Of a DNA stretch of 64,000 nucleotides, positions 8,070-18,225 are shown piece by piece. How positions within the stretch are numbered: the stretch's first letter is position 1; each line of letters begins with the position of its first letter. The stretch comes from Microbacterium sp. CGR2 (GTDB lineage: Bacteria; Actinomycetota; Actinomycetes; Actinomycetales; Microbacteriaceae), in NCBI RefSeq assembly GCF_003626735.1, contig NZ_RBHX01000001.1, forward strand, positions 2,666,001 through 2,730,000, written 5' to 3'. The position numbers were made by a program, and so were the translations under genes. The notes under the pieces were generated by a model that made no database searches, had not been told where the DNA came from, and was given only the letters and a program-made list of their open reading frames with translations.

Positions 8070-11000
8070 ATGCATCTGAAGAGCCTGACGCTCAAAGGGT
8101 TCAAATCGTTCGCGCAGCCGACGAGTTTCGTCTTCGAGCCGGGTGTCACGTGCATCGTGGGTCCGAACGGCTCCGGAAAGTCGAATGTCGTCGACGCCCT
8201 CGCCTGGGTGATGGGCGAGCAGGGGGCGAAGACGCTTCGCGGCGGGAAGATGGAGGACGTCATCTTCGCCGGCACCTCGACGCGGGGGCCGCTCGGTCGC
8301 GCGGAGGTCCAACTCACCATCGACAACGCCGATGGCGCGCTTCCGATCGAATACGCCGAGGTGACGATCAGCCGCACGCTCTTCCGCAACGGTTCGAGCG
8401 AGTATGCCATCAACGGCGAGAGCTGCCGACTTCTCGACGTACAGGAGCTGCTGAGCGACTCCGGCCTCGGACGTGAGATGCATGTCATCGTCGGGCAGGG
8501 GCGGCTCGACACCGTCCTGCAGGCGTCGCCGGAGGACCGCCGCGGCTTCATCGAAGAGGCCGCCGGCATCCTCAAGCACCGACGCCGCAAGGAGAAGACT
8601 CTCCGAAAACTCGACGCCATGGAGGCGAACCTCACTCGTCTGAGTGACCTGGCGGGCGAGATCCGACGCCAGCTGAAGCCGCTCGGACGCCAGGCCGAGA
8701 TCGCCAGGGAGGCGCAGACCATCGCCGCCGTGGTGCGTGACGCCAAAGCACGGATCTTCGCAGACGACGTCGTCGCATTGCGCACGGCACTCGCCGACCA
8801 CCTGCGCACCGAACACGAGCGCCACACGGAGCGCCTGGTGCTGTCCGACCAGGCGGAGACGGTGCGGGCGGGCATCGCCCGGCTCGAACAAGACCAGAAT
8901 TCCGTCGCCGTCGACCAGGCCCGCAGTGTGGCATTCGGTCTGGAGCAGGTGCAGGAGCGGATGCGTGGTCTCTATACGCTCGCGAACCAGCGCCTCGCCC
9001 TGCTCGGGTCGGAAGAAGAAGACGCCGCCGTGACGGCTGTGACCGTGACCCAGAGCACCATCGATGAAGCGAAGGAGGAGATCGATGTGATCTCCTCCGG
9101 TCTCGGCGACGCACAGGATGCCGCGGCGGCAGCGAGCCGCGATGTCGTGCATGCCCGGGCCGAGCTCGACACGCTCGACGTCGATATCGCGGAGCAGAGC
9201 GCCTTGGTCTCCGAATACGACATGCGCGTGTCGACTCTGCGTGGAGTCGCCGATTCCGCCGCTTCCGCCCTCGCTGCTGTGCGCGGTGCGGTGCTCCGCC
9301 AAGAGAATGCTCTCGAGGCGGCCGACGCACGCCGGCGCGAGGCAGCAGAGGCTCTCGCAGCGATCGATGAGGCAGAAGCTCCCGAAGGCACCGCGGCCGA
9401 GCATGCCGCGGCGTACGACGCCGCACAGCGGGCATCCTCCGCGGCGGAAGCCGAACGTGAGGCGTTGCGGGAGCGGTTGCACGCCGCCGAGCGCGAGGCT
9501 GACGCGCTCACCGCGAAGGCAGCAGCGCTCAGCAGTGCTCTGGCACTCTCCGGCGGTGCCGCCGAGATCGTGAAGGCCGGGGGTGCAGGGGTACTGGGCC
9601 TCGTGGGTGACGCCGTGCAGGTGCGAGCGGGATATGAAGCCGCGATCGCCGCCGTGCTGGGCCCCCTGGCGGAGGGTGTCCTCGTGGCCACCGGGTCCGA
9701 TGCCTTCGCGCTGGCCGCGGAGGCGATGGAGAACAGGCGGGGGATCGTCGACTTCGTCGTCGCGGATGCGAGGCGTCCCGCGACGCATCTGCCGACGATC
9801 GAAGGGGTCACACCGGCGGCCGACACGGTCACGGCTCCGAGCGGGATTCTCGGAGTGCTCTCCCATGTCCTGATCGCCGATGACCTCGGTTCCGCGCGAC
9901 GCTCGTGGGAGGCGCTGAACCCCGGCGGCGACTCGATGACGACGATCGTCACCATCGGGGGCGATGTCGTCACGGCCCAGACCCTGCGCACGGGGTCCGG
10001 CGGCGAGCGCTCGCGTCTCGAGTTCGCTGCGGAGCGTGACGCCGCCAATGAGCGTTTGACCGAGATCATGGTCGTCGTCGATTCGCTGCGGGAAGCCCGC
10101 GAAGACGCGAACGAGGCCGTCGAGACGACCCGCAGGCACGCCAAGGACGCGCTTCGGGCGCTGCGCGAGCACGATGCGGCGCTGGCCACCCACGCGGAGC
10201 AGGTGAACCGGATCACCGTGCGCCATGAATCTGCGGTTGCCGAGTGCGAGCGATTGGAAGCAGGGCTGGCCCAGGCTCAGGCTGCGGTCTCCGATGCCGA
10301 GGCGAAAGCTCAGGCAGCGAAGGCCGAGGTGGACGCGGCGGTCGCCGCGCCGCGCCCCGTGCTCGATGCATCTGCCAGAGACGGCCTCCTCGAAGCGCTC
10401 GAGGCAGCACGCGAAGCCGAACTGCATTCCCGCTTGGAGATCGAGACGCTGCGTGAGCGGGTTCGCGCCGCCCAGGCGCGGGTCGCGAGCCTCGAGCGCC
10501 AACGTGAGCACGAACGCGATGCTGCCGCCGAAGCGGCCCGCCGTGCCGTGATCCGCCGAGCACAACGAGATGCGGCGTCGGGCGTGGCGGCCGAGTTGCC
10601 ACGCATCCTCGACTCTCTCGACCGGTCCGTCACCGAGGCGCGGGTCGCGCTCGGCGAGGCAGAGGCGGCGCGGTCCGCTCAGAACGAGGAGCTCGTAGCG
10701 CTCCGCACGCAGGAGACTTCGCTGCGGGAACGGCTTTCCGGTCTGACCGAGAGCGTCCACGGGCTCGAGTTGCAGATCCACGAGAAGAAGCTGCATCTGA
10801 ACAGCCTTCTCGAGCGAGTGTCGTCCGAACTGTCTCTCGACGAAGATATTCTCATCGCGGAATATGGTCCGGATCAGCTGGTTCCCCGCGATCCCGGGAT
10901 GCAGGCGGCCGAATCGGATGCGGGCGACGACACGGCCATCCCGTTCGATCGCCGCATCCAGCAGCGTCGTCTGACCGACGCCGAGCGAAAACTCGCACAG

Positions 11001-11612
11001 CTCGGTCGAGTGAACCCACTCGCACTCGAGGAGTTCGCGGCCCTCGAGCAACGACATGCGTTTCTCACCGAGCAGCTGGCCGATCTCACGCAGACCCGAC
11101 AGGATCTGCTGACGATCATCGGTGATCTCGATGAGCGGATGCAGACCATCTTCGCGAGTGCCTTCGAAGACACCAAGGAGGCCTTCGGCCAGGTGTTCCC
11201 GTTGCTGTTTCCGGGCGGCGTCGGCAGCATCTCGCTCACCGATCCGGAGAACATGCTCACCACCGGGATCGAAGTGTCCGTGCGCCCCGTGGGCAAGAAG
11301 ATCGAGCGGCTGTCCCTGCTGTCCGGCGGCGAGCGCTCGCTCGCGGCGGTCGCGCTGCTGGTGGCTATCTTCAAGGCGCGGCCCAGTCCGTTCTACATCC
11401 TCGACGAGGTCGAGGCGGCGCTCGACGACGCGAACCTCGGACGCCTCCTCAGTGTGTTCGAGCAGCTTCGCGAGAGTTCGCAGTTGCTGATCATCACCCA
11501 TCAGAAGCGAACCATGGAGATCGCCGACGCGCTCTACGGCGTCTCGATGCGCCAGGACGGTGTCTCCGCGGTCGTCGGTCAGCGGGTGGGCGACCGCGCG
11601 GCCGCGAGCTGA
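8070..11612 (+). CDS. smc: chromosome segregation protein SMC
   Basis: The 1180-residue structural maintenance of chromosomes ATPase is the core of the bacterial condensin with ScpA and ScpB. Walker A GPNGSGKS is near residues 32-39. Long alanine- and glutamate-rich coiled coils flank a hinge at about residues 500-640. The C-terminal signature LSGGERSLAAVAL and Walker B FYILDEVEAALDD complete the head. Length is normal. No Shine-Dalgarno precedes the ATG. ftsY follows, as in many actinobacteria. Confidence 0.97.
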   Translation: MHLKSLTLKGFKSFAQPTSFVFEPGVTCIVGPNGSGKSNVVDALAWVMGEQGAKTLRGGKMEDVIFAGTSTRGPLGRAEVQLTIDNADGALPIEYAEVTISRTLFRNGSSEYAINGESCRLLDVQELLSDSGLGREMHVIVGQGRLDTVLQASPEDRRGFIEEAAGILKHRRRKEKTLRKLDAMEANLTRLSDLAGEIRRQLKPLGRQAEIAREAQTIAAVVRDAKARIFADDVVALRTALADHLRTEHERHTERLVLSDQAETVRAGIARLEQDQNSVAVDQARSVAFGLEQVQERMRGLYTLANQRLALLGSEEEDAAVTAVTVTQSTIDEAKEEIDVISSGLGDAQDAAAAASRDVVHARAELDTLDVDIAEQSALVSEYDMRVSTLRGVADSAASALAAVRGAVLRQENALEAADARRREAAEALAAIDEAEAPEGTAAEHAAAYDAAQRASSAAEAEREALRERLHAAEREADALTAKAAALSSALALSGGAAEIVKAGGAGVLGLVGDAVQVRAGYEAAIAAVLGPLAEGVLVATGSDAFALAAEAMENRRGIVDFVVADARRPATHLPTIEGVTPAADTVTAPSGILGVLSHVLIADDLGSARRSWEALNPGGDSMTTIVTIGGDVVTAQTLRTGSGGERSRLEFAAERDAANERLTEIMVVVDSLREAREDANEAVETTRRHAKDALRALREHDAALATHAEQVNRITVRHESAVAECERLEAGLAQAQAAVSDAEAKAQAAKAEVDAAVAAPRPVLDASARDGLLEALEAAREAELHSRLEIETLRERVRAAQARVASLERQREHERDAAAEAARRAVIRRAQRDAASGVAAELPRILDSLDRSVTEARVALGEAEAARSAQNEELVALRTQETSLRERLSGLTESVHGLELQIHEKKLHLNSLLERVSSELSLDEDILIAEYGPDQLVPRDPGMQAAESDAGDDTAIPFDRRIQQRRLTDAERKLAQLGRVNPLALEEFAALEQRHAFLTEQLADLTQTRQDLLTIIGDLDERMQTIFASAFEDTKEAFGQVFPLLFPGGVGSISLTDPENMLTTGIEVSVRPVGKKIERLSLLSGGERSLAAVALLVAIFKARPSPFYILDEVEAALDDANLGRLLSVFEQLRESSQLLIITHQKRTMEIADALYGVSMRQDGVSAVVGQRVGDRAAAS

Positions 11613-11653
11613 AGCGCCCAGGGCGGGCGACCGCTGCCATCTCGCTTGACCCG

Positions 11654-11659
11654 TAGGCT
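11654..11659 (+). promoter_or_regulatory. -10 box before ftsY, leaderless type
   Basis: TAGGCT is followed by 6 nt and the ftsY ATG at 11666, identical in box and spacing to coaD. Confidence 0.5.
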
Positions 11660-11665
11660 GGGGTC

Positions 11666-12538
11666 ATGGCGGAGAAGTCCTGGTCTCTTGGTCGCGCACT
11701 GCGCGGCATGTTCGTCAAGCCCACCATCGACGAGACGACCTGGGAGGATCTGGAGACCGCGCTCATCACGGCGGACTTCGGACCGGACATCAGCGAGCGC
11801 ATCGTCGAGGAACTGCGTGAGAAGGTCGATCGTTTCCGGACGACCGACCCGAAGGATCTGCAGCGAATGCTGCGGGAGACTCTCGAAGAGCACTTCGCGA
11901 AGTTCGACACGACGCTGAAGCTCACGGAGCGTCCAGCGGTCGTGCTCGTCGTCGGCGTCAACGGCGTGGGGAAGACGACCACCATCGGCAAGTTCACCAA
12001 GTTCCTCCGTGGCTACCAGCGGAGCGTGGTGGTCGGAGCGGCGGATACCTTCCGCGCCGCTGCCGTCGACCAGTTGGCGACGTGGGCGCAGCGCGGGGGA
12101 GCGGCGATCGTCCGCCCGCAGCAGGAGGGTCAGGACCCGGCATCCGTCGCATTCCAGACCGTCGACTATGCGAAGCGCGAAGGCATCGAGATCGTGATCA
12201 TCGACACTGCCGGCCGGCTCCACACCAAGGGCGGGCTCATGGATGAGCTCGGCAAGATCCGTCGCGTCGTCGAGAAGCAGGCCCCGATCAGCGAGGTCCT
12301 TCTCGTGCTCGACGCCACCACGGGGCAGAACGGCGTCATGCAGGCCGAGTCCTTCCTCGAGCACGCGGGGGTCACCGGGCTCGTGTTGACCAAGCTCGAC
12401 GGCTCCGCGAAAGGCGGCTTCGTCCTCGCGGTGCAGGAACGCACCGGCATCCCGGTGAAGCTCCTCGGCCGCGGCGAGGGGATCGACGACCTGACCGGAT
12501 TCACGCCGCACGTCTTCGTACAGTCTCTCGTCAGTTGA
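11666..12538 (+). CDS. ftsY: signal recognition particle receptor FtsY
   Basis: The 290-residue GTPase docks SRP-ribosome complexes at the membrane. It has the NG domain only: P-loop GVNGVGKTTT (about residues 96-105), DTAGRLHTKGGLMDEL and TKLDGSAKGG. The acidic A domain found in enterobacterial FtsY is missing, which is common in Gram-positive forms. Its partner Ffh is encoded at 16663-18225. Confidence 0.96.
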   Translation: MAEKSWSLGRALRGMFVKPTIDETTWEDLETALITADFGPDISERIVEELREKVDRFRTTDPKDLQRMLRETLEEHFAKFDTTLKLTERPAVVLVVGVNGVGKTTTIGKFTKFLRGYQRSVVVGAADTFRAAAVDQLATWAQRGGAAIVRPQQEGQDPASVAFQTVDYAKREGIEIVIIDTAGRLHTKGGLMDELGKIRRVVEKQAPISEVLLVLDATTGQNGVMQAESFLEHAGVTGLVLTKLDGSAKGGFVLAVQERTGIPVKLLGRGEGIDDLTGFTPHVFVQSLVS

Positions 12539-12582
12539 CGACGGGACTACCGCAGTGAGCACGAGGCTGGTTTCATAGCGTT

Positions 12583-13083
12583 ATGGCGATCGAACACGAC
12601 TATTTCGGACTCCTGTCCTCAGGACCCGACGGCTCGATCTTCTGGTCCGAGACCGTTGAGCTCGGCGATCAGAGTGTCACGGTGGATCTCACCGCTCCCG
12701 ACCAGGACGACGTGTCCGCGGATGCGCTCGATATCGCGGCATCCCTCATCGCCGGGTTGGAGAGCGTCGATGACACCGCGCGGAGGGGCATGCTCGCCGA
12801 GGTGGACGATCGCACCAGCGAAGTGACGGAGTACATCCTTCAGCAGCAGGAGACCTACGGCGACGATCTGCCGGATGTCCTCGTCGACGTCTCCGGTGAT
12901 GCCGCGGTGGACATCATCCGCTCGTTGCGCCTCATGAGCATGACGATCCTCGCTGACGAGCACGGGGGATCGGAGCCCTTCGCCGTGCTCGAATATGCGC
13001 TCGACGACAGTTCGACGGACGAGGTTCTGCTGGTGAACCTCGGCTCCGACGGCAGCGTGCAGTCGGTGATGAGCGCCGACTGA
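12583..13083 (+). CDS. DUF2004 family protein
   Basis: The 166-residue acidic protein begins MAIEHDYFGLLSSGPDGSIF. It resembles the DUF2004 group of small cytosolic proteins of unknown function. No catalytic motif is visible. It follows ftsY by 44 nt on the same strand and converges with lipA. Confidence 0.65.
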   Translation: MAIEHDYFGLLSSGPDGSIFWSETVELGDQSVTVDLTAPDQDDVSADALDIAASLIAGLESVDDTARRGMLAEVDDRTSEVTEYILQQQETYGDDLPDVLVDVSGDAAVDIIRSLRLMSMTILADEHGGSEPFAVLEYALDDSSTDEVLLVNLGSDGSVQSVMSAD

Positions 13084-13111
13084 GGGGCGCCTCAGACGGG
13101 GCGCGTGCGGA

Positions 13112-14101
13112 TCAGACGGCCTGGGCGAAGCCGAGGTCGGCGCTGTCGGCGATGTGCGCCAGGCGAGCGGGGATCTCTCGCCCCTTCGACATCATCGACT
13201 GGGCCCACAGGCGACCGGCCCGGTAGGACGACCGCACCAGTGGGCCGGCGAGAACCCCCAAGAAACCGATGCGCTCCGCTTCCTCTTTGAACTCGACGAA
13301 CTCGGCGGGCTTCACCCAGCGCGCTACCGGAAGGTGTCGGGGAGTGGGGCGGAGGTACTGCGTGATCGTGATGATGTCGCAGCCGGCCTGGTGCAGATCC
13401 TCGAGAGCCTGGACCACCTCCTCCGGTTCCTCGCCCATGCCGAGGATGAGATTGGACTTGGTGATGAGTCCCGCATTCCGCCCCTGCGTGAGCACGTCGA
13501 GCGAGCGCTCGTATCGGAAGGCGGGACGGATCCGTTTGAAGATGCGCGGGACCGTCTCGATGTTGTGTGCGAAGACCTCAGGCCGAGCGTCGAAGATCTG
13601 GCCGAGGAAGGCGGGGTCGGCATTGTGCTCGTTCGCCAACAGCTCGACCCCCGTGTTCGAATTGAGTTCATGGATCTTGCGGACTGTTTCCGCGTTCAAC
13701 CAGGCTCCCGTGTCGGGGAGATCGTCGCGTGCCACACTCGTCACCGTCGCGTATCGGAGGTTCATCCGCGCGACGCTCTCGGCGACACGTCGCGGCTCGT
13801 CGGTGTCGTAGTCGGCGGGTTTTCCGGTGTCGATCTGGCAGAAGTCGCAGCGTCGGGTGCACTGCGAACCACCGATCAGGAATGTCGCTTCACGATCCTC
13901 CCAGCATTCGAAGATGTTCGGACAACCGGCTTCTTGGCACACCGTGTGCAGATCTTCGCTCTTCACGAGGGAGTGCAGCGCCGTGTACTCCGGTCCCATC
14001 CGCGCTTTCGTCTTGATCCACTCGGGCTTCCGTTCGATGGGGGTCTCGGCGTTGCGGATCTCGAGACGGAGGAGCTTGCGGCCCTCGGGTGCGGCGGTCA
14101 T
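13112..14101 (-). CDS. lipA: lipoyl synthase
   Basis: The 329-residue radical SAM enzyme inserts two sulfurs into protein-bound octanoyl groups. The SAM-cluster motif CTRRCDFC (CxxxCxxC) is near residue 80. The auxiliary cluster ligands are in [12 protein letters not shown]. The start overlaps the lipB stop by 4 nt (ATGA). Together LipB and LipA make lipoyl cofactor for 2-oxoacid dehydrogenases and glycine cleavage. Confidence 0.97.
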   Translation of the reverse strand: MTAAPEGRKLLRLEIRNAETPIERKPEWIKTKARMGPEYTALHSLVKSEDLHTVCQEAGCPNIFECWEDREATFLIGGSQCTRRCDFCQIDTGKPADYDTDEPRRVAESVARMNLRYATVTSVARDDLPDTGAWLNAETVRKIHELNSNTGVELLANEHNADPAFLGQIFDARPEVFAHNIETVPRIFKRIRPAFRYERSLDVLTQGRNAGLITKSNLILGMGEEPEEVVQALEDLHQAGCDIITITQYLRPTPRHLPVARWVKPAEFVEFKEEAERIGFLGVLAGPLVRSSYRAGRLWAQSMMSKGREIPARLAHIADSADLGFAQAV

Positions 14102-14748
14102 GCTCGTGCTCCTGTCGGTTCGATGGCGTACTCGGTGGTGAAGGCGGCGACCACGGAGGGCGCGATGTCGACGGGCCGAACGGACCGCCCGACGACCTCG
14201 CTGACGGTGGTCACACCGGCATCGGTGATCCCGCAGGGCACGATGGTGCGGAACCCCGCGAGCGAGTTGTCGCAGTTGATGGCGAAACCGTGCATGGTCA
14301 CGCCCTGCTGGACGCGCACCCCGATGGCAGCCACCTTGTCCTCGGAGAGTGGCCGACGTACCCAGACGCCGCTGCGACCGTCCACTTGATAGCCGTCGAC
14401 GCCGAAGGGCCGCAGCAGCCCTATCAACAATCGTTCGAGGCGCCGGACGTGCGCCACGACGTCCATCGGCTCAGGCAACCGCACGATCGGGTAGCCGACG
14501 AGTTGGCCCGGACCATGCCAGGTGATCTTGCCTCCGCGGTCGACGTCGACGACCGGAGTGCCGTCGCGCGGGCGCTCATGGGCCTCCGTGCGCTTGCCGG
14601 CCGTGTAGACCGCCTCGTGCTCAAGGAGGATGAGGGTGTCGGGGCGGGTGCCGTCGACCACATCGGTGTGCACGCGGCGCTGCAGGTCCCAGCCATCGCC
14701 GTACGGCACGAGACTCGGGGAGTATCCGGGCGTGAGGATGTCCAGCAT
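14098..14748 (-). CDS. lipB: octanoyltransferase
   Basis: The 216-residue enzyme transfers octanoyl groups from acyl carrier protein to lipoyl domains. The [15 protein letters not shown] block and the NCD motif with the catalytic Cys are present, and the catalytic Lys lies in DKVAAIG. The ATG at 14748 is preferred over an in-frame TTG at 14790, which would add 14 residues unlike the family. It is coupled to lipA by a 4-nt overlap. Confidence 0.94.
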   Translation of the reverse strand: MLDILTPGYSPSLVPYGDGWDLQRRVHTDVVDGTRPDTLILLEHEAVYTAGKRTEAHERPRDGTPVVDVDRGGKITWHGPGQLVGYPIVRLPEPMDVVAHVRRLERLLIGLLRPFGVDGYQVDGRSGVWVRRPLSEDKVAAIGVRVQQGVTMHGFAINCDNSLAGFRTIVPCGITDAGVTTVSEVVGRSVRPVDIAPSVVAAFTTEYAIEPTGARA

Positions 14749-14835
14749 GATCGTTCCCGTCTTCGCCAGTAGTTGGATCGCGTCTAACAATACGCCCCCG
14801 CCGTCCGTGACGGGTCGATCTCGCTCGTCGAGCGG

Positions 14836-14841
14836 TAGCGT
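14836..14841 (+). promoter_or_regulatory. -10 box before TetR gene, leaderless type
   Basis: TAGCGT is followed by 6 nt and the ATG at 14848. The spacer GAGGGG could alternatively act as a weak ribosome binding site. Confidence 0.4.
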
Positions 14842-14847
14842 GAGGGG

Positions 14848-15435
14848 ATGAGTTCTCCTGGACGTGCAGGTCGCCCGAAGGCGTCCTCCCGAGAGACGCT
14901 GGCTGAAGCGGCGTGCGAACTCTTCCTCGAGCGCGGATACGACGCGACGTCGGTCGCCGACATCACACAGCGCGCCGGCGTCAGTCGATCGAGCTTCTTC
15001 AACTACTTCACCTCCAAGAGCGACGTGCTCTGGTCCGGTGTCGATGAACGGATCAGCGAAGCGATCACCGCTTTGGCAGGCCTGGCGACAGACGCGACCG
15101 GAGACAGCGTGCGCGGCATCCTGCTGGTCGTGGTCCGGGACTTCGCACCGGACCCCCTGGCGCTCGCACTGCGCAACGCCTCGGCGATGGGGCTGCAGAA
15201 AGAGCTCGTCCGGGACACGGGCCTGCGCATGGCGCGTCTCTCGGCCGCGATCGCCGGAGCTGCGCGGGCGTCGGGCGTGGATGTCGTCCGCGCCGACATC
15301 CTCGGGGCGGCGTACGCCGCGGCCGTGCTGTCATCGTTGCGGGTGTGGGCCGAGCACGGCGCCGGCCGAGGAACCCCGGAAGCCGTACTGCTCGACGCGC
15401 TCGGCACGATCCACGATCTTCCCTGGGTGATCTGA
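14848..15435 (+). CDS. TetR/AcrR family transcriptional regulator
   Basis: The 195-residue repressor has an N-terminal helix-turn-helix ([39 protein letters not shown]) at about residues 14-53 and an alanine-rich ligand-binding domain. Its ligand and targets are unknown. It is divergent from lipB across 99 bp and is not clearly linked to an efflux gene. Confidence 0.88.
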   Translation: MSSPGRAGRPKASSRETLAEAACELFLERGYDATSVADITQRAGVSRSSFFNYFTSKSDVLWSGVDERISEAITALAGLATDATGDSVRGILLVVVRDFAPDPLALALRNASAMGLQKELVRDTGLRMARLSAAIAGAARASGVDVVRADILGAAYAAAVLSSLRVWAEHGAGRGTPEAVLLDALGTIHDLPWVI

Positions 15436-15501
15436 GCGCTCCGCGGACGAAACGGCGGATGCCGGACACGTCATGAGTGAACCCACTTCCGAGGAGGACT
15501 C

Positions 15502-16155
15502 ATGACCAGAGACCAGTTGGACGACCTGCTGAACGCTTCGGCGCCGGCCGCACGCGGGCTGGACGACCACGATGCGCGCGCCATGATCGCGGCGGCCGCG
15601 GCGGCAGCGACCGTCGATGCGCCGCTGCGGCATGTGCCGAGGCCTGGACGCAAGCGCCGGGCGGTCATGCTGAGCGGGGCACTCGTGCTCCTCTTCGCCG
15701 GGGGTGCGGGCGTGGCGGCGGCGACATCGGACTGGCTCTGGGGGGATGGCCTGGAAAGTCCCGACCGCAGCTATCACTACACCTCGCCCACCTGGGGCGA
15801 GTGCGAGATCCGCTTCAGCACGATCACCACGCGGAATCCGCTCGACCAGGCTCCGGTCACGCGGATCGTCGACGAGTGGTTCGAGACCACCGATGTGGAA
15901 GGCGCTGCGGCGCCCTTGGTCAGCAAGTACCTGGAGACGCTGGAGAACCCGCAGGCGCAGGACGCGGCCGGCGACGAGGACCCCAGGACCCCGGACCTGA
16001 ACGCCTGGACCGCTCACGAACAGGCTCTGAGCGAAGCGCTGCACAACGAGTTGGCGGAACACGGCTACGGCCCCGGGACGCTGGACGGGGCGGAGTCGCA
16101 CAGCCAGGTTCACTGCGACGGCGAGGACTGGGGCGGCGAGGGTGGTGTGGAGTGA
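15502..16155 (+). CDS. single-pass membrane protein, possible anti-sigma factor
   Basis: The 217-residue protein has a basic stretch (PRPGRKRRAV) followed by one transmembrane segment near residues 55-74 and a long acidic external domain with two cysteines. Its stop overlaps the GTG start of an ECF sigma gene by 4 nt, which suggests a sigma/anti-sigma pair. The HxxxCxxC zinc motif of classical ZAS anti-sigma factors is absent, so the role is inferred from context only. Confidence 0.6.
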   Translation: MTRDQLDDLLNASAPAARGLDDHDARAMIAAAAAAATVDAPLRHVPRPGRKRRAVMLSGALVLLFAGGAGVAAATSDWLWGDGLESPDRSYHYTSPTWGECEIRFSTITTRNPLDQAPVTRIVDEWFETTDVEGAAAPLVSKYLETLENPQAQDAAGDEDPRTPDLNAWTAHEQALSEALHNELAEHGYGPGTLDGAESHSQVHCDGEDWGGEGGVE

Positions 16156-16649
16156 GACCGGACGAATCCCTCACGCGGGCCCTCCAACGGGACAGCGCCG
16201 ATCTGCTCACCTATCTCGCACGGCGTGCGGGGGCGGATGCAGCCCCGGATCTGCTCGGCGAGACGATGGTCGTCGCCTGGCGTCGGGTCGATGAGCTGCC
16301 GGTCGACCCCGAGCGTGCGCGGATGTGGCTGTTCGGCATCGCGCGCGGCACGCTCCAGAATCACGCCCGGGGTGAACGCCGTCGCTGGGCTCTGGCCGAT
16401 CGCATCCGCCTGAACGCCGGGCCGGAGGCCGCAGCTGCGCCATCGGATGCCGGTGCGGAGGTCAGGGATGCGATCGAGCGGCTTCCGGAAGAGCTCGCCG
16501 AGCTGATCCGCCTCGTCCATTGGGATGGCTTCCCGCTGACCGACGCCGCCGAGCTGCTCGGCATCCCCGCGTCGACGGCGCGCGGTCGGTACCAGCGTGC
16601 GAAGAACGAGCTCCGCGCCGCGCTGAGCGTCGAGGTTCCGCTCGCGTAG
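16152..16649 (+). CDS. ECF-type RNA polymerase sigma factor
   Basis: The 165-residue protein has a sigma region 2 (DLLGETMVVAWRRVDELP and following) and a region 4 helix-turn-helix (LTDAAELLGIPASTARGRYQRAKNELR), joined by a short linker. The GTG start at 16152 overlaps the stop of the upstream membrane protein. ECF factors redirect RNA polymerase in response to envelope or stress signals. The preceding gene may hold it at the membrane. Confidence 0.82.
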   Translation: MRPDESLTRALQRDSADLLTYLARRAGADAAPDLLGETMVVAWRRVDELPVDPERARMWLFGIARGTLQNHARGERRRWALADRIRLNAGPEAAAAPSDAGAEVRDAIERLPEELAELIRLVHWDGFPLTDAAELLGIPASTARGRYQRAKNELRAALSVEVPLA

Positions 16650-16662
16650 AATTATCAGCACC

Positions 16663-18225
16663 ATGGCTACCTTTGGCACGCTCTCCGATCGGCTCACCGA
16701 GACCTTCCGCAACCTTCGCACGAAGGGAAAGCTCACCGCGGCCGACGTCGACGGCACCGTGCGCGAGATCCGACGCGCGCTCCTCGACGCCGACGTCGCA
16801 CTCGTGGTCGTCAAGGATTTCACTGCCAAGGTGCGTGAACGCGCGCTCGGCGACGAGGTGAGCAAGGCGCTGAACCCCGCCCAGCAGGTGGTGCAGATCG
16901 TCAACGAGGAACTGGTGCAGATCCTCGGCGGAGAGCAGCGACGACTGCAGTTCGCCAAGACGGCTCCCACGGTGATCATGCTCGCGGGTCTGCAGGGATC
17001 CGGAAAGACGACCTTCGCGGGCAAGCTCGCGAAGCAGCTCGAGGGGGAGGGGCACACGCCACTGCTCGTCGCAGCCGACCTCCAGCGCCCGAATGCCGTG
17101 AACCAACTCCAGGTCGTCGCCGAGCAGGCGGGTGCCACCGTCTACGCACCGGAGCCGGGTAACGGCGTCGGCGACCCGGTCAAGGTCTCCCGCGACGGTG
17201 TCGAGCACGCGCGTCGTCAGCAGCACGACGTCGTGATCATCGACACCGCAGGTCGCCTCGGTGTGGACGCCGAGCTCATGAAGCAGGCCGCTGACATCCG
17301 CAAGGCCGTGAACCCCGACGAGGTCCTGTTCGTCATCGACGCCATGATCGGTCAGGACGCCGTCAACACTGCCAAGGCCTTCCAGGAAGGCGTCGACTTC
17401 ACCGGCGTGGTGCTGTCGAAGCTCGACGGTGACGCGCGCGGTGGAGCGGCGCTGTCGGTGGCATCGGTCACCGGGCGTCCGATCATCTTCGCCTCGACCG
17501 GCGAACGTCTGGAAGACCTCGAGCCCTTCTACCCCGACCGCATGGCGAGCCGCATCCTCGACCTCGGCGACATCCTCACCCTCATCGAGCAGGCCCAGCA
17601 GGCCTTCGATGAGGAAGAGGCCACGAAGATGGCTGAGAAGCTCGCCACAGAGGCGTTCACGCTCGAAGACTTCCTCGACCAGCTTCAGCAGATGAAGAAG
17701 ATGGGCTCGATGAAGAAGATGCTCGGGATGCTCCCGGGTATGGGTCAGATGAAGCAGCAGCTCGACGATTTCGACGAGCGCGAGATCGACCGCACCGAGG
17801 CGATCATCCGCTCGATGACCCCGGGGGAGCGCCGGAACCCCAAGGTGCTCAACGGCTCCCGGCGTCTGCGCATCGCCCGTGGCTCCGGCATGACCGTCAC
17901 CGACGTCAATCAGCTCGTGCAGCGCTTCGAGCAGGCCGCGAAGATGATGAAGACCGTCGCCCGCGGCGGCACGCCGAACATCCCCGGCATGGGGCCTGTC
18001 CCCGGGATGGGTCGCACGGGAGCCTCATCCAAGCGAGGGAAGAAGGGCAAGACGTCTTCCGGCGCCTCGCGCTCGGGCAACCCGGCGAAACGCGCGGCGG
18101 AGAACGCAGGTCTCGCGGCGGCGGCCACGCCCACCGGATCCGGCTTCGGTCTGGGGAACGCCGCAGGCAAGAGCCCGAGCGAGGCCGAGCTCGCCGAGAT
18201 TCAGAAGCTCTTCGGCAAGAACTGA
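16663..18225 (+). CDS. ffh: signal recognition particle protein Ffh
   Basis: The 520-residue GTPase binds SRP RNA and signal sequences. Its NG domain has P-loop GLQGSGKTTFAGKLA near residue 108 and DTAGRLGVDAELM. The methionine-rich M domain (MKKMGSMKKMLGMLPGMGQMKQQ) is near residues 345-367. The Ser/Gly/Lys-rich tail is usual in actinobacteria. A TAGAAT box lies 10 nt before the ATG. The last 25 nt overlap the convergent EamA gene. Confidence 0.97.
   Translation: MATFGTLSDRLTETFRNLRTKGKLTAADVDGTVREIRRALLDADVALVVVKDFTAKVRERALGDEVSKALNPAQQVVQIVNEELVQILGGEQRRLQFAKTAPTVIMLAGLQGSGKTTFAGKLAKQLEGEGHTPLLVAADLQRPNAVNQLQVVAEQAGATVYAPEPGNGVGDPVKVSRDGVEHARRQQHDVVIIDTAGRLGVDAELMKQAADIRKAVNPDEVLFVIDAMIGQDAVNTAKAFQEGVDFTGVVLSKLDGDARGGAALSVASVTGRPIIFASTGERLEDLEPFYPDRMASRILDLGDILTLIEQAQQAFDEEEATKMAEKLATEAFTLEDFLDQLQQMKKMGSMKKMLGMLPGMGQMKQQLDDFDEREIDRTEAIIRSMTPGERRNPKVLNGSRRLRIARGSGMTVTDVNQLVQRFEQAAKMMKTVARGGTPNIPGMGPVPGMGRTGASSKRGKKGKTSSGASRSGNPAKRAAENAGLAAAATPTGSGFGLGNAAGKSPSEAELAEIQKLFGKN

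Noticed and set aside
7875..11501. A 1208-codon open frame antisense to smc
   Set aside because: It mirrors smc across nearly its whole length, has low-complexity Arg/Gly-rich composition and no motif. High GC content makes such antisense frames common.
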